From positions 2,914,001 through 2,978,000 of the forward strand of contig JAHQIY010000003.1 in the NCBI GenBank assembly GCA_019054805.1: 64,000 bases of DNA, in the 5' to 3' direction. The DNA comes from Brachionus manjavacas (lineage: Eukaryota; Rotifera; Eurotatoria; Ploima; Brachionidae). Every line of letters begins with the position of its first letter. The first letter of the stretch is position 1. This document shows, piece by piece, positions 35,601 through 43,122 of the stretch. The position numbers and the translations under genes are program-made. Below the pieces are notes generated by a model. That model was not told the origin of the DNA. It searched no databases and was given only the letters and a program-made list of their open reading frames with translations.

Positions 35601-36712
35601 TTAAATAAAATGATGAGCTGAATTAAATTTTCATTATAAAAATTTTATTAGAATGTGAAAATTACAAATTTCTATTTTGAATTTTAAAAAATATTTTAAA
35701 ATTGACCTTAAAGACAACGATGGTATTTTTGATACAGTCTTTTCTAAATACAATTAAAGTGCTTTTCAATAATTATTAATTTTTTAGACTAATTCAATTA
35801 ATAGATAAAAAATTAAACAAAATTTCCACATAAAAATTTTTGGAAATCAAAAATTTAAGTTTAAACGAAATTTTGCCCAAAATCGTTCATATGATAATTC
35901 TACTAATGCTCGGATTTGTGATTTTCCAAAATTTTATACAAAAATTAATAAGCATTATAAGTAAAAAAAAATTGCCATTACTTCATAGAAAAGTTTCCTT
36001 GCAAGTACCTTTGATCAAATTTAAAAACAAAAAGGATATTGTTTCAAAGGATAACCAAATAATAACAATTTTTGTGTAAAATGTAGTGAAATTTTTTAAT
36101 ATTTTTAAACATTCATTTAAATTAAAAAAAATTTTACCACATGTTGTTTTAAAATACATTCCACTTGGGCATTTACATCTATTTTCAGAACATACTAAAT
36201 ACTCATCAGGTGAGCATTCATCAGTAAATTTGCAAGAATCATCATATTGTTTAAAAACTTAAAAAAAAATTTTAAATCAATCAATTAATTAATCAATAGA
36301 CATACTTGAAGTGTTTATCCATAAAAATATGCCGAATCCGATAGCGATCAATGAAAGAAAAGCTACCAAATTTACAATGACAATTGATGCTTTAGGTCCA
36401 AGCAAAAATAATTTTCTAAAGACACTGATTTTTTTCGGTTGCTGAGAAACAATGTCATACTTAAAAGAATTAATTAATTTATTGAATTGTGCTTCTTTTA
36501 GAAGAAGTAAATTTAAAAAAGAATTTTGAAAATAAAGAAAAAAATGTTAGTTAATATTTGTATAAAAATTTAGAATTAAAAAAGAATTAATAAAGATGCT
36601 GTTTAAAACATATAAGATTAATTACTTGAAAGATATTGGTTTTTTTTTTGGTATTTTCGGAAAGCTTCAATACAGCTTCAAAAAATTTGCCTTTAATCTT
36701 GGCATCTGTCAT
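26652..36712 (-). CDS. Type II membrane protein with about 13 EB/EGF-like cysteine modules (at least 21 exons)
   Basis: Exons (minus strand, 5' to 3'): 36626-36712, 36306-36459, 36138-36257, 35453-35599, 31710-32123, 31534-31659, 31388-31481, 31303-31340, 31057-31150, 30962-31005, 30830-30914, 30754-30775, 30686-30701, 30536-30632, 30440-30480, 30257-30389, 27019-27175, 26943-26964, 26831-26895, 26747-26784, 26652-26695. All have GT/AG borders and every phase agrees, giving about 679 codons. The N-terminus (MTDAKIKGKFFEAVLKLSEN) has no signal peptide. Exon 2 holds one TM helix (IVIVNLVAFLSLIAIGFGIF), so the modules should face outward. Each module reads roughly C-x6-C-x7-C-x8-C-x-C-x5-YW-x5-C, like Pfam EB. 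The function is unknown; adhesion or recognition is a guess. The 3' end is unresolved. Confidence 0.8.
26943..26964 (-). CDS. EB-module gene, 22-nt microexon
   Basis: Flanked by AG and GTAAAT. It encodes NISNFRC plus one base. It occupies the same place in its module as the 16-nt microexon: after ...KYW, phase 0 in and phase 1 out. Confidence 0.68.
27250..29985 (+). mobile_element. CR1-like non-LTR retrotransposon, decayed, within a host intron
   Basis: Order on the plus strand: ORF-like text from about 27420 (EVKKKNANIQRDGIVIEGRL); endonuclease pieces GGGVVIYVRNYL (about 27920) and NMLVFGDFNYSSIKWE (about 28140); then reverse transcriptase. RT motifs are VVVFLDFAKAFD, YGFTGKLLGWLENFL and SGVPQGSILGPLLF (29362-29640), followed by a frameshifted TDDSK-like site. 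The 3' end carries GGCCGTAGAATATAAACTAC followed by a degenerate TTATTA tail (to about 29998). Many stops and frameshifts are present, so it is inactive. It lies in the intron between 27175 and 30257 of the EB-module gene, in the opposite orientation. Confidence 0.82.
30686..30701 (-). CDS. EB-module gene, 16-nt microexon
   Basis: AATGGATCAAGATGCT lies between AG and GTAAAA on the minus strand and encodes NGSRC. It supplies the last cysteine of a module whose previous exon ends in ...DYW (phase 0) and whose next exon needs one leading base. Without it the flanking exons are out of phase. Confidence 0.65.
31710..32123 (-). CDS. EB-module gene, 414-nt exon with three uninterrupted modules
   Basis: Contains three consecutive cysteine modules without an intron: GCTDASQCKINSNLECKE..., SCSIELGCDETKLLNC... 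and DCENDNQCRFDLGLQCLS.... Flanking introns are both phase 1. Neighbouring modules of the same gene are split by one or two introns. Confidence 0.85.
32214..32572. repeat. 359-bp MITE-like inverted-repeat element
   Basis: The left end GGGTATTGTACCATTCGTGG and the right end read inward, GGGTCTTGTGCCAACCTTGG, align over about 42 bp at roughly 75% identity. Both include GGACAAT-GTCAAT. No ORF. It lies in an intron of the EB-module gene. Its superfamily is uncertain and no clean target duplication was seen. Confidence 0.5.
32789..33010 (-). CDS. Small hypothetical ORF in intron
   Basis: The ORF is 73 codons, Ser/Leu-rich at the start and basic at the end (FWHCLKSYKNGTGILKIQKK). Its amino-acid balance is more protein-like than the AT-rich noise ORFs nearby. 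I do not recognise it; it may be a transposon fragment. Confidence 0.25.
   Translation of the reverse strand: MDLFLSELNLLTSSSSSQQLDNFKNKQIDELLAESREKFLDSGPSNKSMRRFWHCLKSYKNGTGILKIQKKVK
33715..35370 (+). mobile_element. Decayed CR1-like retrotransposon (RT) in a host intron
   Basis: Successive plus-strand pieces cover most of a reverse transcriptase. They are a pre-RT region with LNEYLKLVFTKENPS and NKLNENISPGLD, then NNRPVSLTSIVGKIMERIV with KQHGFMPNKSC. A block TDFSKAF (frameshifted, about 34255) and EPLEWIKSFQIGRKQKIV with LGPIQFVLYINDML and YADDL (to 34560) follow. The C-terminal RRTRGDLIQMYKIINGFEK lies near 35000. The 3' end has AAGCCGTCCAGGGGCTAAATG and a CTACTACTATC tail (35286-35370). 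At least five frame breaks. It sits antisense in the intron between 32123 and 35453 of the EB-module gene. Confidence 0.8.
36306..36459 (-). CDS. EB-module gene, transmembrane exon
   Basis: This exon gives YDIVSQQPKKISVFRKLFLL and then the hydrophobic helix ending GIFLWINTS. Basic residues precede the helix, supporting a cytoplasmic N-terminus. The exon enters in phase 0 and leaves in phase 1. Confidence 0.8.
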
Positions 36713-38122
36713 TTTTCAAATTTTTATTTTAAAGTAATAAATTTTTTATCTCGAAAAATGAAGTGTATTTATCCTAAAATCTAAAGTTCAGCATTTGTTG
36801 ACTTAAAAAACTTACCTCTTAGTATGAAAAGTAGAGTTTTGTTTTTTAAAATGGGCAATTAAAAAAAAAAGATTATATAAGTAATGTTTATTTAAATCAA
36901 TTAATTAGGGTTTTATTTTAGAGCCACAAATACTCGTGGAATTGTATACAAATTTTTTTATAAGCTGGTAATATCTTTTTGATGTAAAATTTTCTGATAA
37001 ATAAACTTTCAATAAAATTGCTGCTTTTATTATTCCTTTTCTAAAAATAATTTTTAAGCCTTTGAAATTTTTTCCATAAATTTGTTTGCCATAATGGCTT
37101 TTAATTTCAATTACCTAAATGACAACAGAAAGCTTTTTTTCGGAATTCTAAACTTTAGATTGAATCGTTTATTTAGCTTTAATTGTTTTCTTGTAAAATA
37201 AACATTGTATTAAATTTTAAAAACCAAATTTTTCTCTGTAATGTTGTTTTTAGCTCCCAGGCAAAAGGACCTGAATTTTAATTTGAACTTTTTAGTTTTT
37301 TTTTTTAATTTTTGGTTTATTTTTGTTATAAAATTGAAAAAAGGAAAAAGTTAGTCTCGCAGAATTAATATCAAAATACTTGGCATTGACAGATTTGCAT
37401 GATTATTAATAAAAAAATAATAAAGTTCATATTTTCGGACATTGCATAAAAGATATTCATTTCTTACTGAAAAATATGGAAAAATTCATCAATTTTGACC
37501 GAAAACTTAAAAGTCTTTTAGGATTAACTCTATAAATATTAAATTTCTAGTCCAATTTATTAAAGATGACTTAAAAAAAAATGTCCAAAAATTAAAATGA
37601 GTTAAGATACAAGGATCTTTTCAATAGTGTAAATATCTGGCCTGTGCATTCTCTGCCTCGACTTAATTCTGCTTTTTCTTTCCTTAGTATAACATCCGAA
37701 GAGTTCCTAATACTTCCCCAATTAGACTGCAGTTATTTAGTTGATTTGTTAGTTAGTAGTTGTTGCTGCTAAATTTTAATAATTAGAGTGTCAGAGCCCA
37801 TCACTGCTTGTAATCAGCAGCAGCCATTTATGTTGAACTTATCTAAATCTTTGGGTTGATTTGGATATAACTAGACTCTAAAAAAAGAGACTGAAGTTTA
37901 TTTTGTGAACCAAAAAATTTGAATTAGATAAAAAAATAATAATTTAGAATAATGGTGGTTGGTCAAATTTAGATAAATTTCTTCTTTTTTTTTACTTTTT
38001 TTCAGTTTTTGATACTTTTCGATTTTGACAGAGTTAGAAGGAACGAATCTTACTATATTGATGTAAAGCTGCTTTGAAGTTTCAAAGAGAATCAACTAAC
38101 ATTTTTGGGGTTGTAAAGTTTG
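36713..38122. other. Region upstream of the EB-module gene
   Basis: Presumably contains its promoter. No further gene supported; ORFs here are AT-rich noise. A GC-richer patch lies at about 37640-37880. Confidence 0.4.
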
Positions 38123-38123
38123 A

Positions 38124-38388
38124 TTCAATTCGGCTTTTTGCTAATAACTTTTGAATGGAATTAAATAAGCTGGTTCTGCAAAATGTTACAAGCTGTAACA
38201 AGTTTGTTACACATGAGATTTTGGCCTGCAATAACTGTGCAAAGTATTAGCTCACCTTATTCAAATCATTCTTTGCAAGACATTTTGCAGACTCTGTCTT
38301 GAGGTGTAACAAACTTTACAGGTTGTAACATTTGAAGAAGCAATTTATTTAATTCTATTCAAAAATTAATCACAAAATCCGAATTGAA
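38124..38388. repeat. MITE-like foldback element
   Basis: Inverted repeats of about 90 bp at each end share TTCAATTCGG, TTTTGAAT-GAATTAAATAA, AATGTTACAA and GTTTGTTACAC. Identity is about 80% by eye. No ORF. Confidence 0.6.
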
Positions 38389-38699
38389 ACGAGCGAATTG
38401 AAAGGAACTTCACAATCCCACATTTTTAGCCATACACCATTCCGCTTTCTATTCACAGCTTTTTATTTTACATCTTTATTTTCAAGTTGATAGCCCATAG
38501 AAATTGATGCTTCGATTGGGAAAAGGTCACTAGTCATGTCTTGACTATTTAAGACATTGAAGTCGATAATATTTTCAAATAATGAAGATAAAACTAAAAA
38601 AGATCAAAAATTACAAAGTTATTCTTTTTTAAATAGGGCGGTTATTACTGAAAAGTCTAATTCATTGATTATTCTTTCAAACATTATACCGTTTTCATT

Positions 38700-40080
38700 T
38701 TCTCCTACGCAGCAAATTGGCTTTATTCTGGTGTTTAGATCACCACCTTAGATGTAGTTTCTACATTTTTTATTGACTGTTAAAAAATGTAGTCATTATT
38801 TTTTCCTAAATTAAGTTTTATATAAAGGAGTTCGGAATTGAATTCCTCATAAGAAAAATCTTTTTTAAATTCAATTTTTTCTTTAATTAAAATAGCTACT
38901 CCTCCTCCATACTTGTTGCGTGATTTTGTAAAGAACTGATAATTGTGAAAATCAAGATAAAATTTGCCCCGCTCAAATCTATCTTTGATTCATTGAGCAA
39001 AACAATGTCGGGACATTTATGAACTAAAAAATTTCCTAAGAGATGAACCCTAGGTAAGTGAAGACAGTTCCAGTGTGTAATTACTAACCTTTTCTTGGGG
39101 AAAGTTGACTTGATAGATTTTTCATCATTAAATATTTGAGTTTTTGTACAAAATCGCTGTTGTTTTTATCTGAATTGTGTCCAATATTATTGTCTTGAAT
39201 TACATCTTTAGGTTCATTGATTTCCTTATCATTAGCTTCATCTTTTGATTTTTTCGATTCAGATGTTTGTGAATTGTCGGATTCTGAAACGCGCTTGATT
39301 TGCTTACTTGTTTGAACATTGGTAACAAGGTATTTTGATGACTTTATAGATTAGTCTCTTAATTTTTCGAAATTTGAGCATTTATTAGTTCAGAATCATT
39401 ATTAAAATTAACTGATAGAACTGGAGTATGCATACTTTTTTGACTGGACTGTGACGCAAAAAGAGATTCCTCATTTGTTGACTCGTTATTTGGGAACTGT
39501 GGAGTTTTGGTTATCATGTCAAACATGTTTGTTTCTATTTGAGAAAATTCTCCTTCTTCATTTTGAATCGCTAGTTCGCTATAGTCGATTCTCGTTCAAT
39601 CGATATAAGCCTCTCAGCTAAAGAGCATTTCTGGGTCAAATGTCCTTTTTGATTACAGTTTTTGCAAGCTTGGTTCTTAACAGGAATCAACATCAAGCAA
39701 TGTTGTGCCCTTCACCATTAGAAAAAGCCATTTTGTTTTTGTCCAGCAATTGAAATTACGCAATTTAATCCGTATAGAACTGTTGGACCAGTCAAATTTC
39801 TAATTAACTGATTCGATTCTTTCGAGAAGGAAACTTTACTCGTTTCACACCGTTTTTAACTTGACTTTCTTTGTTTTTCTTATGTTTCTGCTGAAATTTG
39901 TTCAACTTTGAGACCATTGATTTTAACAGCATCAAAAAAGTCACGAAGTAATTCCTTGTTGAAATCTTCTAAGAGATAGTGAAACCTAAATACCGAGTAT
40001 CTTCTTGTCTCCGGCAATTTGTTTGCATCTTCAATCTTAAAAAGTTCACCATTAATTTCGATTGAAACGTTGAATTTCAC
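38700..40080 (-). mobile_element. Non-LTR retrotransposon remnant (CCHC ORF plus endonuclease), minus strand
   Basis: Read on the minus strand: an ORF beginning MKFNVSIEINGELFKIEDAN (39880-40080), then a zinc knuckle CKNCNQKGHLTQKC (about 39630-39670). Endonuclease-like text follows: HKCPDIVLLNESKIDL (about 38970-39030) and YGGGVAILIKEKIEFKKDF (about 38860-38920). This order (gag-like protein with CCHC finger, then AP-type endonuclease) is that of jockey-like elements. Frameshifts and stops separate the parts, and the reverse transcriptase is missing from the 3' side. Confidence 0.65.
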
Positions 40081-40192
40081 TTGTGTTAGCGAACGCTAGC
40101 GAACTTTCCAATTGAAATTTACTTTTTAAATCACATGATGACGCTAAAGATTAAGTTTTTAGTTTTTATTTTATTTCCTTTTTTTTATTTAT

Positions 40193-40238
40193 ATTCTGAA
40201 GGAGCATTAGCTCGGTACAGAAAAGACAAATAAATTAA
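40193..40238 (+). mobile_element. Retrotransposon 3'-end module (copy 1)
   Basis: TATTCTGAAGGAGC, ATTAGCTCGGTACAG, then AAAAGACAAATAAATTAAAA, preceded by a T-rich run. The same module follows a reverse transcriptase at 47.1 kb. Confidence 0.65.
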
Positions 40239-40668
40239 AAATTTGTAATTCAAACACAAAAAATTAAGGGAAGAATAAAATATGTTTTCGTATTTGAATA
40301 AAGTAACTACTAATCAATTAGCACAAAATTTTTCTGCGGTTTTCATTTATCAAAATGATTAGCAAATAAGTTTTAGTAGATTTAAATGTTATCATTTTTA
40401 ATAATCAAATTTTTTTATCTAAATAATAGTCCTAGAAATAAGATACGCCCCCTAATGAAAATTATCTAACTAAGAAAGAAAAATCAAAATTTCTTTTTTT
40501 TTTAATATTCTTTTTTTGTGGTGTTTTTTTTAACTTAAATACTTTTTTTTGTTTTAATTTAGTCTTTAATAATTTTCTTAAAATAACTTTGTTTTTCTTT
40601 ATTTAAATTCAATTAATTTCATTTCAATAAATAAATAAATAAATAAAAAGAATCTAAATAAATAAATA

Positions 40669-41098
40669 CAGTGCTGCTACGATACCTTGAATTCACCATA
40701 TTTTACGTAAATAATGGTAAATTCACGATATCTTACCATATTTACCGTAAAATATGGTAATCTAAAAAAGGGTATTTTTCGTAAAATACCCATAATTACT
40801 GTAAAATCAGTGAAAAAAAAAATTTCCAAAATTTCTCGAAAAAAACCGATTTTCATGAAAAAAATTTTATTTTTGAATTTTTGAAAAAGGAAAACAAAAA
40901 AATTTTTTTGACAAAAATTGACGTTTTTTTTTTCACTGAATTTTACAGTAATTATCGGTATTTTACGATAATTATCGTTATTTTACGAAAAATACCCTTT
41001 TTTAGATTACCATATTTTACGGTAAATATGGTAAAATATCGTGAATTTACCATAATTTACGTAAAATATGGTGAATTCAAGGTATCGTAGCAGCACTG
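40669..41098. mobile_element. 430-bp Tc1/mariner-type MITE with TA flanks
   Basis: The ends CAGTGCTGCTACGATACC are inverted and flanked by TA (40667-40668, 41099-41100). The CAGTGCTG tip is like Tc1. The arms are about 150 bp each, so most of the element folds on itself, and they are rich in TTTACGTAAA and TTTTACGATAATTATCG-like palindromes. No transposase; the ORF at 40881-41090 lies inside the arm. Confidence 0.82.
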
Positions 41099-41307
41099 TA
41101 TAAATATCTGATTTTATTTTATTTACGATTTTAATGCACTTTTCTTCAAATTAGAAAATACATTAAATAACACCCAAAAATTAAACCATATCAAATCCGA
41201 TATAAAAGGAACTAATTAAAAAAAAGTAATGTCACATGTAACAATTTATGTCTTCTTAACTTTCATTTTTTTTTTAGTTTATTTACTTTATTTTAATTTT
41301 TTTTATT

Positions 41308-41356
41308 TATTCTGAAGGAGCCCTAGCTCGGTACAGTAAACAAATAAATAAAAAAA
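41308..41356 (+). mobile_element. Retrotransposon 3'-end module (copy 2)
   Basis: TATTCTGAAGGAGC, CCTAGCTCGGTACAG, then TAAACAAATAAATAAAAA. Preceded by about 30 bp of T-rich DNA. Confidence 0.7.
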
Positions 41357-41982
41357 GTGACACAAACTTAAAAAAAAGAACTATTCTGATTAGGATACAT
41401 TAATTAAAAAAAATCAATATCAGTGACATTCATAAATTTTTTTGTTAAATCTTTTATTACAATAAAAATTATGGCTCATTTGAATAGATAAAAAATATTG
41501 AAATTAAAATCATGTGGGTTTTTTTTCTTTGAAGAGCAAAATAACGAAAAAAAGAGAATTAAATAGAAAAAAGTTTGATTCTAACTTTTTATGACATTCT
41601 GTAAGTTAATAAAATTTAATTTTTTCACATCAAATGAATTTTAGTGTTATCGATATTTAATTCTGGTTTTTCCTAGTTTACCTAATTTTGAATTTTATCA
41701 TGTTGTTTTTTTTTTGATAAAACCAGTTCTTTTTTGGGCTTTTTTACTTTAAATTTAAAATTTTATTGAAATAATTGACTTTAAAAAAAAGTTATTAAAC
41801 AGTGGGAAAAATGGAATCAAATTATTTGATTGTGCTAAAATTAATTCTGAAATCTATTTATAAATCAGCTTGTATGAATTTGAAATTATTAAAATTATTT
41901 GAAAAATTTTTTCATAATAAATGAAAATTTATGATGAAATTTTTGATTTTTAAAGTGTTTTATTAAAATTAAATTAAAAATC
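41357..41982. other. Intergenic AT-rich DNA
   Basis: No gene. A poly(A) signal for the RRM-MLLE gene lies near 41960-41966 on the minus strand. Confidence 0.4.
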
Positions 41983-42447
41983 TCAAGATTCGAGAACATA
42001 TTTGTCATAAGCATAATCAACTAACTCATCTAAAATGATATCATCGCTTAGCAAGCCATCAAGTATTTCATCATCATGTTTTGTGTTTTTTATAATTGAC
42101 TCGACAAGCATGCCCGTCAACTTTGGTGCAATGTGTCCATAGCGGCCAAGTGCTATAGGATAAACAGCTTCGGCAATAAGCTCTTTTTTCTCACCGTCCT
42201 TGGTCAACACTTGCTCTTCTTGCTCAAGCTCTATTTCGATTTTTCTATTCAATATTTCTTTTTTGTTCATTTCGACCATTGCCTTGGTAGCTTTTTCCCT
42301 GCTTTCGAATTTAATTAGCGCCGCTTTGCTGTCCTGGCCGCTGTCTGATAATTCGAGTACATTGAATGGCTTGTAGGGAAAAAAACATCCTTGCAGTATT
42401 TCAGTGCTGGTCTGCTTACTTAAATTTTTTACCAATAGAGAAGCCAT
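41983..42447 (-). CDS. Mini poly(A)-binding-like protein: one RRM plus C-terminal MLLE domain
   Basis: An intact, intronless 154-codon ORF. Residues about 4-75 fit an RNA recognition motif: SLLVKNLSKQ (RNP2-like), SKAALIKFESREKATKAM (RNP1 region, with few aromatic residues) and ILNRKIEIEL. After a short acidic linker, residues about 95-150 (YPIALGRYGHIAPKLTGMLV and downstream LLSDDIILDELVDYAYD) resemble the MLLE/PABC peptide-binding domain of PABPC and UBR5, with KLTGMLVE matching the KITGMLLE core. Conventional PABPs have four RRMs and over 600 residues, so this is highly reduced. It could bind PAM2-motif proteins on mRNA; that is inference. It starts 81 bp after the stop of the C2 gene on the same strand. 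Confidence 0.68.
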   Translation of the reverse strand: MASLLVKNLSKQTSTEILQGCFFPYKPFNVLELSDSGQDSKAALIKFESREKATKAMVEMNKKEILNRKIEIELEQEEQVLTKDGEKKELIAEAVYPIALGRYGHIAPKLTGMLVESIIKNTKHDDEILDGLLSDDIILDELVDYAYDKYVLES

Positions 42448-42528
42448 GCTTTTGTTTGGTTAAAAAAAATAAAAAATGAAATAAAAATAATTTATTTAAA
42501 TTTATATAGAAATAAAAGAGAGAAAAAA
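42448..42528 (-). promoter_or_regulatory. 81-bp intercistronic gap between the C2 gene and the RRM-MLLE gene
   Basis: On the minus strand it contains an AATAAA-type signal for the upstream gene. A T-rich tract ending AACAAAAG follows immediately before the downstream ATG, resembling a (trans-)splice acceptor. There is little room for an independent promoter. Confidence 0.4.
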
Positions 42529-43122
42529 TTAATAATTTTTTATTTGAAATGTACATAAAATTGGTTGGTTGGGTTGGTGGAAAATATCGAACCAATTTTG
42601 ACTTGACATCTGTTTAAGCTGGCATTCAGCCGAGTCAAAGTGGATACTCTGATTTTTGATTATTCGCTGTAGGTGATGCTGAGTGTTTAGCTCTAGTTTA
42701 CCGATCACGTCATTTTTTTCCACTTTGTCCCAGTCCATGACCAAGAACACGAACTGAATCCTCGAGCTTATTTGATGTGATAAAACCGAGCCATTTTTGT
42801 CCTCCATTTCACTTGATTCGGGCTCAAAAGAAGCATTGTCCATCGGTTGACTCAACTGAAGAAGGTTGAGAATGTTGAACTCGAATTTTTGATCAAACAT
42901 TGGGTCTCTTGTTTCCATTACAATTTTTGTTTGCTTTTTGTCAACGCGCTGACCGCGGTAAATCATGTAAATTTTGATATAGGAGTTGGGAATTTTTGCA
43001 GAATCCAGAAAATACTTTGGCAATTGAAGACCGATTGCTTTTAATACATGGACGTGAATTGTTTTTGTCTTGTTGTTGTAACTCAGTGATAATTGTATCT
43101 GACCCAAATTGATATCTGAGGA
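42529..43122 (-). CDS. Synaptotagmin-like gene, C2B exon
   Basis: Starts SSDINLGQIQLSLSYNN after the acceptor at 43123-43131. It contains the polybasic strand and the loop DWDKVEKNDVIGKLEL, and ends ILCTFQIKNY. An acidic, Ser-rich insertion (about 25 residues after LLQLSQPMD) enlarges one loop. Confidence 0.8.
   Translation of the reverse strand, partial: SSDINLGQIQLSLSYNNKTKTIHVHVLKAIGLQLPKYFLDSAKIPNSYIKIYMIYRGQRVDKKQTKIVMETRDPMFDQKFEFNILNLLQLSQPMDNASFEPESSEMEDKNGSVLSHQISSRIQFVFLVMDWDKVEKNDVIGKLELNTQHHLQRIIKNQSIHFDSAECQLKQMSSQNWFDIFHQPNQPILCTFQIKNY

Noticed and set aside
36198-36225. CTGATGA words as a hammerhead ribozyme
   Set aside because: They fall in a coding exon of the EB-module gene and lack the GAAA core and flanking stems.
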